The notes: generated by a model not told the origin, from the letters alone. A DNA stretch of 12,810 bases from Thermoleophilaceae bacterium (GCA_013695885.1 JACCZP010000198.1:1-12810), one strand, 5' to 3'. Counted from the first letter of the stretch, positions 1 through 7,059 are shown. Numbers and translations are program-made.

Positions 1-206
1 GCGCTGGCCAGGGCCAGGTGGCCCACATCGGCGTGGGAGTGGGTCGAGAGGCGGAAGTGGGTGTCCTGCACCACCGTGTCGATCGACACTGCCTGGGCGG
101 CCCCGGTGAGGACCACCGCAGCGTCGTCGCCCGGCCCCCGGAGCACCCGGCCACCGCGGGAGCGCAGGCGCGCCTCGATCGCCGCTACGAGCTCGAGCTC
201 ACCCAC
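1..206 (-). CDS. thiL: Thiamine-monophosphate kinase, N-terminal part (runs off the window)
   Basis: Translated from 206 downward, the first 68 residues match the N-terminus of ThiL: a GELELVAAI opening, a glycine/aspartate motif GPGDDAAVV at about residues 24-32, and SIDTVVQDTHF at about 41-51, corresponding to the usual TTDxxVExxHF segment. ThiL phosphorylates thiamine monophosphate to thiamine diphosphate in the cytoplasm; the Asp residues of these motifs bind Mg-ATP in the family. I chose the GTG at 206 because a purine-rich GAGAGG lies about nine bases upstream and homologues begin close to GE(F/L)EL. An in-frame ATG at 242 would add 12 Arg-rich residues without a visible ribosome binding site. 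The gene lies 81 nt downstream of the PBP gene on the same strand, so the two may be cotranscribed. The remaining three quarters or more of the protein are outside the window. Confidence 0.85.
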   Translation of the reverse strand, partial: MGELELVAAIEARLRSRGGRVLRGPGDDAAVVLTGAAQAVSIDTVVQDTHFRLSTHSHADVGHLALAS

Positions 207-287
207 GGAGCCCCGCCTCTCGCGCCGGGCGCCGCGGCGCATCGGACGGCCGAGCCCAGAGCCACCCGAGCGGGGTGCTGCGCGCGC

Positions 288-2435
288 CTACTCGCCGGGG
301 ACGCCGTCGTCGGCGCCCCCGGTGTCCGTCTCCGAGTCGGCTTCCGGCGGCGAGGGCTGCGGCGTGGGCGTTGCCGGCGGGGGGGTGTACGGGGTTCCAG
401 CCCCACCGGTGCCGGTGCCGTACTGCTCGGTCGACTGAGCCTCCTGCGAGGTGGGATCCGGCGCCGGCGCGCCCCCCGAGGCGTAGCGGCCGTAGAACGG
501 CGTGAACTGCACCGGGTTCTCAGGACTCTTGAAGCTTCCGCACCCGCCGCCCCCGGTGGCCCGTCCCATGAATGCCCCCCAGATCGACGCCGGGATCGTG
601 CCGCCCGCCACGTCGACCCCGTGCACGCCGCGCATCTCGCGCTGCGCGTTCGGGTAGCCCACCCACACCGAGGCCGCGAGCTTCGGCGTGTAGCCCACGA
701 ACCATGCGTCGTTGAAGTTGTCGGTGGTGCCCGTCTTGCCGGCGGCGGGACAGCCGATGTCGGCCTTCTTGCCGGTGCCCGCCTCCACGTTCTTCTCGAG
801 CACCTTGGTCACCTCGGCGGCCACGCCGTCGCTGAACACCCGCTTGCGCCGGGGCTTGCCCAACTCGTCGGACTTGCCGTCCGGGAAGTCGACCCGGCGG
901 ATGGCCTTCGGCCGGGATCGCATGCCGCCGGCCGCGAGGGTGGCGTAGGCGTTGGCCATCTCGAGCGGGGAGACCCCGAGGCGCAGGCCGCCGAGCCCCT
1001 CGGCGGGGAACCCGTCGAGCTTCGAGGTGATGCCCATGAGGCGGGCGGTCTCGGCCACCCGTTCGGGCCCGAGGTCCACGTCGAGCTGGGCGTAGACCGT
1101 GTTGTCGGACTTGAGCGTGGCCTTCACGAGGTCCATGCGCCCGCCGTAGGAGCCGTCGTAGGTCTGCACCTCGTAGTTCTCGGCGGTGCCCGGGAGGTCG
1201 AGGTCGAGCTTCTTCGAGGTGTAGTAGGTGCTGCGCGGATCGACCCCGCGGCGCAAGGCGGTGGTGAGGACCATAGTCTTGAAGGCCGAGCCGGGCTGGC
1301 GCTTGCCCTGGGCGGCGAGGTTGAACGTGCGCTCGTCGTAGGTGCCGCTCGAGGTCATCGCCCGGATGTAGCCGGTCTGCGGATCGATGGCCACAACGGC
1401 CGAGCTCGGGTCGTCGGGGTAGCCGAGCTGGTTGGCGATGGCCTCGCGGCCGGCCTTCTGGAGCTTGGGGTCGATCGTCGTGTGGATCTTGAGCCCGCCG
1501 CGCCGGTACACGGACACCCCGTACTCCTCGATCAGCTGCTCCTGCACGTAGTCGAAGAAGTGCGGCTCCCGGCGCTTCGTGTAGCGGTTGCCGCGCCGCA
1601 GACGCATGTCCTGGACCATGGCCCGCCGGGCGCGGCGGCGGAACGAGGGGCACCGCTTGACGCATGTGTCGATCATCTGCTGGAGGACCTGGTTGCGCCG
1701 GGTGATCGCCGCCTCGGGGTTGCGGAACGGGTTGTACTGGGACGGCGCCTGCGGCAGGCCGGAGAGCAGGGCCGACTCGGCGAGGTCCAGGTCCTTCGCG
1801 TGCTTGGCGAAGTAGGTCTCCGCCGCGGCCTCCACCCCCACTGCGGTGCGGCCGTTCACGGTCCCGTAGGGCACGGAGTTCAGGTACTCCTTGAGGATCC
1901 ACTGCTTCGAGCGACGGGCCTCCATGTCGGAGGCCAGCTTGGCCTCGCGGATCTTGCGCTGGACGTTGCGCTCGGGGTCCTTGATGTAGAGGGCGCGGAC
2001 GAGCTGCTGGGTGATCGTCGAGCCGCCCTGGACGGTTCTCCCGGACTCGAGGTTGGCCAGCCCGGCGCGGACGATGCCCTCGAAGTCGACGCCCTCGTGG
2101 CTCCAGAAGCGCTCGTCCTCGATGGCGACGGTGGCGTTGCGCAGATCGCGCGGGTGCTGGTCGGCGGGGACGGGGGCGCGGATCTCGTCGGAGACGACGT
2201 AGCCGAGGAGCGACCCGTCGGCGGCGAAGATCTGGGAGGAGCGGCCCTTGTCCTGGGGCACGAGCTCCTCGATCGGCGGCGTGGTGGCCGCGATGGCCAC
2301 GACCCAGCCTACGCCCGAGAGACCGCCGATCCCGGCGCCGACGGCGAGCACGAACAGCACGAAGAGGCCGGCGCTCGTGCGGCCGGCCAGGCCGCGGCGC
2401 CCGCGTCGGCGTCTCTGTCGCTTGCGCTGGGTCAA
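288..2435 (-). CDS. Class A penicillin-binding protein (PBP1A-type transglycosylase/transpeptidase)
   Basis: This 715-residue bifunctional peptidoglycan synthase polymerises glycan strands from lipid II and crosslinks stem peptides outside the membrane. An Arg/Lys-rich cytoplasmic tail (1-20) is followed by one membrane anchor (about 22-50). The GT51 glycosyltransferase domain shows EDERFWSH (106-113, catalytic Glu106) and GGSTITQQ (137-144). The transpeptidase domain shows SAFK (383-386, nucleophile Ser383), SDN (443-445) and KTGT (567-570). The C-terminal 60 or so residues are a low-complexity Pro/Thr/Gly and acidic tail. A basic stretch around 258-290 between the two domains contains Cys258 and Cys262; Cys562 and Cys632 are further extracytoplasmic cysteines. 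The start is TTG: no ATG or GTG lies between it and the upstream in-frame stop, and no clear ribosome binding site is visible. It follows mscS by 63 nt and precedes thiL. The family call is secure; the exact paralogue name is not. Confidence 0.95.
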   Translation of the reverse strand: MTQRKRQRRRRGRRGLAGRTSAGLFVLFVLAVGAGIGGLSGVGWVVAIAATTPPIEELVPQDKGRSSQIFAADGSLLGYVVSDEIRAPVPADQHPRDLRNATVAIEDERFWSHEGVDFEGIVRAGLANLESGRTVQGGSTITQQLVRALYIKDPERNVQRKIREAKLASDMEARRSKQWILKEYLNSVPYGTVNGRTAVGVEAAAETYFAKHAKDLDLAESALLSGLPQAPSQYNPFRNPEAAITRRNQVLQQMIDTCVKRCPSFRRRARRAMVQDMRLRRGNRYTKRREPHFFDYVQEQLIEEYGVSVYRRGGLKIHTTIDPKLQKAGREAIANQLGYPDDPSSAVVAIDPQTGYIRAMTSSGTYDERTFNLAAQGKRQPGSAFKTMVLTTALRRGVDPRSTYYTSKKLDLDLPGTAENYEVQTYDGSYGGRMDLVKATLKSDNTVYAQLDVDLGPERVAETARLMGITSKLDGFPAEGLGGLRLGVSPLEMANAYATLAAGGMRSRPKAIRRVDFPDGKSDELGKPRRKRVFSDGVAAEVTKVLEKNVEAGTGKKADIGCPAAGKTGTTDNFNDAWFVGYTPKLAASVWVGYPNAQREMRGVHGVDVAGGTIPASIWGAFMGRATGGGGCGSFKSPENPVQFTPFYGRYASGGAPAPDPTSQEAQSTEQYGTGTGGAGTPYTPPPATPTPQPSPPEADSETDTGGADDGVPGE

Positions 2436-2468
2436 GGGGTGGGACCGGGCGCCGTGTGGTCGCCGGGG

Positions 2469-2494
2469 CCGAGGCGGCCGTCCGGCCGGCTCGG
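2469..2494 (-). other. Imperfect hairpin between mscS and the PBP gene
   Basis: Outer arms CCGAG (2469-2473) and CTCGG (2490-2494) enclose a self-complementary GGCC...GGCC core. It lies in the 63-nt gap between the mscS stop and the TTG start of the PBP gene, with no T-run after it. It could be a weak terminator, a processing site or a leader structure; the sequence alone does not decide. Confidence 0.35.
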
Positions 2495-2498
2495 GGCT

Positions 2499-3293
2499 CT
2501 AGGTCTCGGTGCGGGAGGATAGACCTTCACGGTGGAGACGTTCGAGGGCCCTGGCGCGCAGTCCTGCCGCCACCTCACCCCGCGTTACCACCGTGGGGGC
2601 CTGCTTGGAGATCGTGATGCGCACGCCGTCCTTGTCGACCTCGGCCACGGACACCTCGGCGTCGGGCTCCTCGGCGAGCACCTCGAGGGCGCGTGCCGAG
2701 TCGGCCTCCGGCGGTATCCAGACCGAGACCTCCACGCGCACCCGGGGGTCGATGATCGTGTGGTTCTCGATCGTCGACTGGGACAGCATCTCGTTGGGGA
2801 TGATGATCCGGCGCCCGTCGTCGGCCCGCATGTAGGTGTAGGAGAGACGGACGTCCTCGATCGTCCCCGTGTCCTCGCCGAAGGTCACCAGGTCACCGAC
2901 CCGGATCGGCTGGGTGATGACCAGCTGGATCCCCGCGATGAGGTTGGCGAACGTCTGTCGGGCCGCGAAGCCCACGACGATCCCGAGCACGGCCGAGGAG
3001 GCGAGCACGGCGGTGGCCGTGCGCCGAACGGGCTCGAACTGGGAGACCGCGAGCGCGATGCCCACGACCAGGATCGTCGCGTACAGCAGCCGGCGCACGA
3101 TCCGTAAGCGGGTGTCGAGGCCGGCGGTGGCCGCGCCCTCGGCGACGGCCCGGGAGAGCCTGCGGCCGCGCCGTGCGAACCACCGGTCGAGCACCTGGGC
3201 GAGCGCGAGCGCGAAGAGCAGCGTGATCCCCGCCGAGATGTAGCTCTCGTAGGCCTGGTACACCGTCTCAGGACTGGGAACCTTGGGGGACAT
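2499..3293 (-). CDS. Small-conductance mechanosensitive channel, MscS family
   Basis: A 264-residue inner-membrane channel that would open under membrane tension and release solutes during osmotic downshock. There are three hydrophobic helices, at about 15-36, 66-85 and 93-130. The third is the Gly/Ala-rich pore helix (SSAVLGIVVGFAARQTFANL) running into QPIRVGDLV, the family signature at the start of the beta domain. GTIEDVRLSYTYMRADDGR and IIIPNEML follow as in MscS. It is a short family member with only one extra pair of helices before the pore. I chose ATG 3293 because a TAGCCT -10-like box lies 11 nt upstream. An in-frame extension to 3407 is low-complexity and runs through the divergent HAD gene. 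A GTG at about codon 11 is an alternative. It is the first gene of the leftward mscS-PBP-thiL run and is divergent from the HAD gene. Confidence 0.9.
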   Translation of the reverse strand: MSPKVPSPETVYQAYESYISAGITLLFALALAQVLDRWFARRGRRLSRAVAEGAATAGLDTRLRIVRRLLYATILVVGIALAVSQFEPVRRTATAVLASSAVLGIVVGFAARQTFANLIAGIQLVITQPIRVGDLVTFGEDTGTIEDVRLSYTYMRADDGRRIIIPNEMLSQSTIENHTIIDPRVRVEVSVWIPPEADSARALEVLAEEPDAEVSVAEVDKDGVRITISKQAPTVVTRGEVAAGLRARALERLHREGLSSRTET

Positions 3294-4089
3294 GGGCGGC
3301 GGGCAGGCTAGTTGCGGGCACGGGCAGGAGTCCGGTCGGGTCGGGGACGCGACCGTCCGAGCGCCGCGGGCCGCGTTCGACGCCGTGCTGCTCGACGCGT
3401 TCGGCACGCTGGTCGAGCTCGAGCCGCCCGCCCCGCGGCTGCGAGCCGGCCTGTGGGAGATCGCACGGGTCGACGTGGGCGAGGCCGCGGCCGGCCGCGC
3501 CTTCCGGGCGGAGATCGAGCACTACCTGGCGCACCACCTTGAGGGTCGCGACGCGGGCTCGCTCGACGCCCTGCGCGCCGACTGCGCGGAGGTCATCCGG
3601 CGCTCCCTGGGACTGGCGGACGGAGCCCACGCGGCGGTGCGGGAGGCCATGCTCGGGGCCATCCGCTTCGTCGCGTACCCCGACGCCGCGCCCGCACTCG
3701 CCGCGTTGCGGTCCTGCGGGATGCGCCTCGTGGTGGCCAGCAACTGGGACTGCTCCCTGGCCGACGCGCTGGCCTCCGCAGGGCTCGGCGGCGCCGTCGA
3801 CGCGGTGGTCCACTCGGCGAAGGTGGGCGCGGCGAAGCCCGACCCGCGCCTGTTCGCTGCGGCGCTCGAGGAGGCCGGCGTGTCGCCCGAGCGCGCCGTG
3901 CACGTGGGCGACTCGGTGGAGCACGACGTGGAGGGAGCGCAGGCGGCGGGCGTGACCTCCGTGCTCGTCCGTCGCGTCCCCGGCGCCGGAGGGCCGGCCG
4001 ACATCGCCGGGGCGCCGCCCGGCACCGCGGAGATCCGCTCCCTGGCCGAGCTGCCGGCCCTACTCTCTGCCTCGGGATGGCGCCGATGA
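3292..4089 (+). CDS. HAD-superfamily hydrolase (haloacid dehalogenase/HDHD3-like subfamily)
   Basis: A cytoplasmic HAD-fold protein, 265 residues from ATG 3292. Motif I is LLDAFGTL with nucleophile Asp35; motif II is VVASNWD (Ser150, Asn151); motif III is GAAKPDPRLF (Lys182); motif IV is HVGDSVEHD (Asp207, Asp212). A helical cap domain occupies about residues 45-125. The position two after the nucleophile, an acid/base Asp in phosphatases, is Phe here, as in the DAYGTL motif of L-2-haloacid dehalogenases. The substrate is therefore uncertain and phosphatase activity is not assured. The start is doubtful: ATG 3292 overlaps the mscS start codon on the other strand, TTG 3283 is farther upstream, and the next candidate, GTG 3385, sits just before motif I. 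The 3' end overlaps the CPBP protease gene, indicating translational coupling. Confidence 0.85.
   Translation: MGGGQASCGHGQESGRVGDATVRAPRAAFDAVLLDAFGTLVELEPPAPRLRAGLWEIARVDVGEAAAGRAFRAEIEHYLAHHLEGRDAGSLDALRADCAEVIRRSLGLADGAHAAVREAMLGAIRFVAYPDAAPALAALRSCGMRLVVASNWDCSLADALASAGLGGAVDAVVHSAKVGAAKPDPRLFAAALEEAGVSPERAVHVGDSVEHDVEGAQAAGVTSVLVRRVPGAGGPADIAGAPPGTAEIRSLAELPALLSASGWRR
3305..3310 (-). promoter_or_regulatory. Putative -10 box for mscS
   Basis: Read on the minus strand the hexamer is TAGCCT (TANNNT class), 11 nt before the ATG at 3293. No good -35 hexamer is visible. It fits the pattern seen at several other starts in this window and would give a nearly leaderless transcript. Confidence 0.45.
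4061..4066 (+). promoter_or_regulatory. Putative -10 box inside the HAD gene, for the CPBP protease
   Basis: TACTCT lies within the last codons of the HAD gene, 10 nt before the ATG at 4077. It matches the TANNNT spacing seen at other starts here and could supply an internal promoter in addition to read-through. No -35 hexamer is visible, so support is weak. Confidence 0.3.
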
Positions 4090-5027
4090 ACGAGCTCGAC
4101 CCTCCAGGCCCCGGCCCCCTCGGAGGGCCGGCGCCCGGACCCGCGCTCGGCGGTCGACGCCACGTTGTCGAACCCGCCGTCGTCCCCGCTTCCGCCGAGC
4201 CGCCCGGGCGCGCCGACGGGGCGCCGCGCTGGCCCTTCTGGCACGGCCTGGCCGCGATGGCGCTGGCGGCGGTGATGCTCGTGGCGCTCACGATCCCCAC
4301 GCTGCTCGTGGCCCGACTGCTCGGAGTCGCGACCGCTCGACCGGGACCGGCCTTCACGGTCGCACTGACCATCCTCAACGACGCCGTGCTCGTGGGCTGC
4401 GCGGTGGGGGTGGCGGCGCTCACCGTCCGCCCACGCCTGCGCCACTTCGGGCTGAGGGCGACGCCGCTGTGGCCGGCGGTCGGCTTCTGCGCGCTCGGCA
4501 TCGGCACGTACTTCGTGTTCGGCGCCGTCTTCGGGCTCCTCTATCCGGAGCAGGTGAGGCAGACCACCCTCGACAAGCTCGGTGCCGGTGAAAGCACGGC
4601 CGCCCTCGTGGCGATCGGCGTGCTCCTCGTGGTGGTCGCACCGCTCGTCGAGGAGTTCTTCTTCCGCGGCTTCCTCTACCGGTCGCTGCGCACGCGGCTT
4701 CCGATTCCGCTGGCGGCACTGGTCGGCGGCGCCGTGTTCGGCAGCGTCCACCTGAGCACGGGGGCAGCCGCCACCCTGCCGCTCTCGGTGCTCGGCGTGA
4801 CCTTCTGCCTGATCGTCGAGCGCACGGGATCGCTCTATCCGGTGATCGCCCTCCACGCGATCGTCAACGCCCTCGCGTACTCGGTCTCCCCGGAGGCTCC
4901 GGACGGCTCCGCGACCGTCGCCCTCCCCCTGCTTGCGGCCATGCTCGCCGGCTGCCTGCTGCTGCCGCGGCTCGCTCGGCGGTCAGAGGTGCCGGGTCCG
5001 GTCGAGCCGGTGCCGGCGCCGGTCTGA
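4077..5027 (+). CDS. CPBP-family intramembrane glutamic metalloprotease (Abi/Rce1-like)
   Basis: A 316-residue polytopic membrane protein. A Pro/Gly-rich cytoplasmic N-terminus (1-50) precedes about six to eight hydrophobic segments starting near residue 55. The CPBP motifs are all present: EExxxR in VEEFFFRGFLYRSL (Glu192, Glu193, Arg197), FxxxH in FGSVH (221-225, His225), and HxxxN in HAIVN (His260, Asn264). In the family these residues form the active site for cleavage or prenyl-protein processing within the membrane; bacterial members are linked to bacteriocin immunity or membrane-protein processing, but the substrate here is unknown. Two in-frame starts exist. ATG 4086 gives a 4-nt ATGA overlap with the HAD stop; ATG 4077 gives 13 nt overlap and has a TACTCT box 10 nt upstream. 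The L,D-transpeptidase gene follows 25 nt later. Confidence 0.92.
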   Translation: MAPMNELDPPGPGPLGGPAPGPALGGRRHVVEPAVVPASAEPPGRADGAPRWPFWHGLAAMALAAVMLVALTIPTLLVARLLGVATARPGPAFTVALTILNDAVLVGCAVGVAALTVRPRLRHFGLRATPLWPAVGFCALGIGTYFVFGAVFGLLYPEQVRQTTLDKLGAGESTAALVAIGVLLVVVAPLVEEFFFRGFLYRSLRTRLPIPLAALVGGAVFGSVHLSTGAAATLPLSVLGVTFCLIVERTGSLYPVIALHAIVNALAYSVSPEAPDGSATVALPLLAAMLAGCLLLPRLARRSEVPGPVEPVPAPV

Positions 5028-5039
5028 GCGCGACTCCGG

Positions 5040-5045
5040 TAGGCT
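5040..5045 (+). promoter_or_regulatory. Putative -10 box for the L,D-transpeptidase
   Basis: TAGGCT lies in the 25-nt gap after the CPBP gene, 7 nt before ATG 5053. It would start a transcript at or next to the start codon. The overlapping GGTAGG (5038-5043) could instead act as a weak ribosome binding site, so the two readings compete. Confidence 0.4.
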
Positions 5046-5052
5046 CCGGCTC

Positions 5053-6000
5053 ATGTGGCGTTCGTCACTCGCACTCGTGGCCACCACGGTGCTGGTGGCC
5101 GCCGGAGCTGTGTCCGCCTCGGCCGCGCGGTCGGGCTCGCGCGGCGCGCCGGAACGGGTCGGTCCCGGGGTGGAGGCGAGCGCGGCGATGGCCTACGACG
5201 GGCGGCGCTGGGTCATGGCGGGCGGCCGGGTGCCGATCGTCGGCCGCATCTCCGACCAGGCGCCCGGGGCCACGGTGTCCGTCGAGGTGACCTCCCGCGG
5301 CCGGCGGGTCGCGCAGGACGACGTGTCTCTGGGGTCGGGAGGACGCTTCGAGAGCGCGTTCACGCCGCGACGGCCCGGACGGTTCCTGATCTCGGTCATG
5401 CACGCCGAGGCGGAGGTGGCCTCGACCTCGGTCCACGCGGTGGCCGCACGAGCCCGTCGCGGGTCGCGAGGGATGGGGGTACGGCTCCTCCAGAACGGCC
5501 TGCGCTCGATGGGATACGCGACCTCGACGGGCGGCCGGTTCGACGCCGCCACCGCTCGCGCCGTGATCGCCTATCGCAAGGTGAACCGCATGGCGCGGCG
5601 CACCTCCGCGACCCGGCGCATCCTCGGCCGGGTCATGGCCGGCGAGGGCGCCTTCCGACTGCGCTACCCGCGTGCAGGTCGCCACGTCGAGTTCGACTGG
5701 TCGCGCCAGGTGCTGGTCCTGGCGCGCGACGGGCGCGTCGAGCGCGTCTACCACGCCTCTTCGGGCAAGGCCTCCACGCCGACGGTGTTCGGTACGTTCC
5801 GCTTCTACCGCAAGACGCCCGGCACGAACGCCAAGGGCATGGTGCACTCGAGCTACTTCATCCGCGGCTACGCGATCCACGGCTACCGCTCGGTGCCCAC
5901 ACGCCCGGCGAGCCACGGGTGCATCCGGGTCCCGATCCCGAACGCGTGGTCGGTCTCACGGTCGATCTCGCTCGGGGACCGGATCCACGTGTACCGCTGA
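5053..6000 (+). CDS. Secreted L,D-transpeptidase with peptidoglycan-binding domain (YkuD family)
   Basis: A 315-residue exported enzyme that would form 3-3 crosslinks or attach proteins in peptidoglycan. Residues 1-25 form a signal peptide (MWRSSLALVATTVLVAAGAV, then SASAA as a probable cleavage region). A beta-rich, Ig-like segment lies at about 58-133. A PG_binding_1 domain follows at about 137-195 (LLQNGLRSMGY, GRFDAATARAVIAYRKVNRM). The YkuD catalytic domain fills about 208-315, with His276 in YAIHGYR and the signature SHGCIRV containing His288 and nucleophile Cys290. The ATG at 5053 is chosen because a proper signal peptide begins there; an upstream in-frame start at 4933 would lie inside the CPBP gene. 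It ends 6 nt from the stop of the convergent membrane-protein gene. With the PBP, it gives the region both D,D- and L,D-crosslinking enzymes. Confidence 0.95.
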   Translation: MWRSSLALVATTVLVAAGAVSASAARSGSRGAPERVGPGVEASAAMAYDGRRWVMAGGRVPIVGRISDQAPGATVSVEVTSRGRRVAQDDVSLGSGGRFESAFTPRRPGRFLISVMHAEAEVASTSVHAVAARARRGSRGMGVRLLQNGLRSMGYATSTGGRFDAATARAVIAYRKVNRMARRTSATRRILGRVMAGEGAFRLRYPRAGRHVEFDWSRQVLVLARDGRVERVYHASSGKASTPTVFGTFRFYRKTPGTNAKGMVHSSYFIRGYAIHGYRSVPTRPASHGCIRVPIPNAWSVSRSISLGDRIHVYR

Positions 6001-6006
6001 GGCGGG

Positions 6007-6360
6007 CTACTTGCGGATGTAGTTCGCGAGGAGGCTCAACGCCAATCCGTAGAGCAGCAGTCCCAGCACGCCGGTCGCGATCCGCTGCGCCCAGATGTTC
6101 TGGCCCTCGACCAGCCGCGCGAACGGCGCCACCAGGACGTCGTTGACGTCGTCCACGGCTTCCCGGAAGCCGCCGCTGCGCCGCTCCCGATCGCTCTCCT
6201 TCGGAGCGGTGGGCGTCGGCTCGAGGGCATCGGCGACCTTCGCCCGCTGGCCCTCCGAGGCCTCGCTGGCCAGATCGGTGGCAAAGAACGAGAAGCTGAC
6301 GATGATCACCAGGCTCGCGAGGAGCGCGACGAGACGCAGCAGGCGGGCGATGAGGCTCAT
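6007..6360 (-). CDS. Small two-helix membrane protein of unknown function
   Basis: A 117-residue protein starting MSLIARLLRLVALLASLVII. There is one hydrophobic helix at about 5-27 and a second at about 91-113 (ATGVLGLLLYGLALSLLA), separated by a hydrophilic, charged linker with a Pro/Thr/Lys/Arg-rich part (about 49-63). The short C-terminal end is basic (NYIRK). I do not recognise a named domain. ATG 6360 is preferred over an upstream in-frame start at 6387 because a TATGGT box lies 9 nt before it and the longer version would invade the pyrE start. It is divergent from pyrE and convergent with the L,D-transpeptidase. A role in the envelope is only a guess from location. Confidence 0.7.
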   Translation of the reverse strand: MSLIARLLRLVALLASLVIIVSFSFFATDLASEASEGQRAKVADALEPTPTAPKESDRERRSGGFREAVDDVNDVLVAPFARLVEGQNIWAQRIATGVLGLLLYGLALSLLANYIRK

Positions 6361-6368
6361 GGCGTGGC

Positions 6369-6375
6369 TACCATA
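6369..6375. promoter_or_regulatory. Overlapping divergent -10 boxes (bidirectional promoter)
   Basis: On the plus strand TACCAT occupies 6369-6374, 12 nt before the pyrE ATG at 6387. On the minus strand TATGGT occupies 6375-6370, 9 nt before the ATG at 6360. The two hexamers share five base pairs, so one site could be melted for either direction. The whole intergenic space is 26 bp, leaving almost no room for untranslated leaders. No -35 element is evident for either direction. Confidence 0.5.
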
Positions 6376-6386
6376 ACTCGCCGCCA

Positions 6387-6968
6387 ATGACGCCCCCCGC
6401 GAGCCCTTCGATGAGCGCCGCGGGCGCCCGCGAACGCCTGGTGGCCGAGCTTCGCGCGCACGCCCTGGTGATCGGTCGCGTGACGCTCACGAGCGGCGCC
6501 GAGGCCGAGTACTACGTGGACGCCAAGCGGGCGATCCTGCGGCCCGCCGGCTTCAGGGCGCTCGGCGAGCTCGTAGCCGCCGAGGCGCTCGCCCGGGGCG
6601 CGACGGCCGTCGGCGGCATGACGATGGGCGCCGATCCCGTGGCCTGCTCCGCGCTGGCGGCCGGGGCGGACGTCCGGGCCTTCTTCGTACGCAAGGACCG
6701 CAAGGCGCACGGCCTGCAGCGCTGGATCGAGGGGCCTCCGCTCGAGCCCGGCGAGCGCTGCCTGGTGGTCGAGGACGTGGTGACCACCGGCGGTTCGACG
6801 CTGGCCGCGCTCGAGCGCGTGCGCGAGGAGGGCCTCGAGGTGGTGGGGGTGGTCTCGGTCCTCGATCGGCTTGCGGGGGGCGGCGAGGCGATCGAGCGCG
6901 CGGCCGGAGCGCCCTACGTCGCGCTGACCACCATCGACGACGTCCATCCCGAGCGCCCCGACCGCTGA
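6387..6968 (+). CDS. pyrE: Orotate phosphoribosyltransferase
   Basis: A 193-residue cytoplasmic enzyme that joins orotate to PRPP to give orotidine 5'-monophosphate in pyrimidine synthesis. Diagnostic segments are LTSGAEAEYYVDAK (about 34-47), matching the OPRTase LxSGxxSxYYxD region; the FVRKDRKAHG loop (about 100-109) with catalytic Lys103/Lys106 and His108; and the PRPP-binding motif LVVEDVVTTGGST (126-138). Length is normal for the short bacterial form. ATG 6387 is taken because of the TACCAT box 12 nt upstream; ATG 6411 is in frame and possible, and neither has a Shine-Dalgarno match. No other pyrimidine genes are adjacent, so it is not in a pyr operon here. The small gene at 7069 begins about 100 nt downstream. 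Confidence 0.95.
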   Translation: MTPPASPSMSAAGARERLVAELRAHALVIGRVTLTSGAEAEYYVDAKRAILRPAGFRALGELVAAEALARGATAVGGMTMGADPVACSALAAGADVRAFFVRKDRKAHGLQRWIEGPPLEPGERCLVVEDVVTTGGSTLAALERVREEGLEVVGVVSVLDRLAGGGEAIERAAGAPYVALTTIDDVHPERPDR

Positions 6969-7053
6969 CCGGCGGCTCGGGCCGACGGCCGACGCACCGA
7001 GGAGTTGCGGGGCGCGGGCAGGCCGCCGCCCGACTTGGGCTCCGGCCCCCGGT

Positions 7054-7059
7054 TAACCT
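7054..7059 (+). promoter_or_regulatory. Putative -10 box for the small membrane protein/reductase pair
   Basis: TAACCT, inside the palindrome GGTTAACC (7051-7058 plus one base), is 9 nt before the GTG at 7069. It would yield a leaderless transcript. The spacing and class agree with other start regions in the window. No good -35 is seen at 17 bp. Confidence 0.45.

Noticed and set aside
18..2522. 834-residue open frame on the plus strand opposite the PBP gene
   Set aside because: It mirrors the PBP codons in a high-GC region, has repetitive Val/Gly/Leu/Arg composition and no recognisable domain; the minus-strand PBP has complete catalytic motifs.
3522..4856. 444-residue minus-strand open frame across the HAD and CPBP genes
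   Set aside because: Charged, low-complexity translation (His/Arg/Glu rich) antisense to two genes with full family motifs; a GC-driven shadow.
6007..6387. Longer start (MAASYGSHAMSL...) for the two-helix membrane protein
   Set aside because: It would overlap the pyrE start, whereas ATG 6360 has a well-spaced -10 box and starts right before the first helix.
7051..7058. GGTTAACC palindrome as an operator
   Set aside because: A single short palindrome; it is better explained as containing the TAACCT -10 box, and no regulator gene or second copy is nearby.
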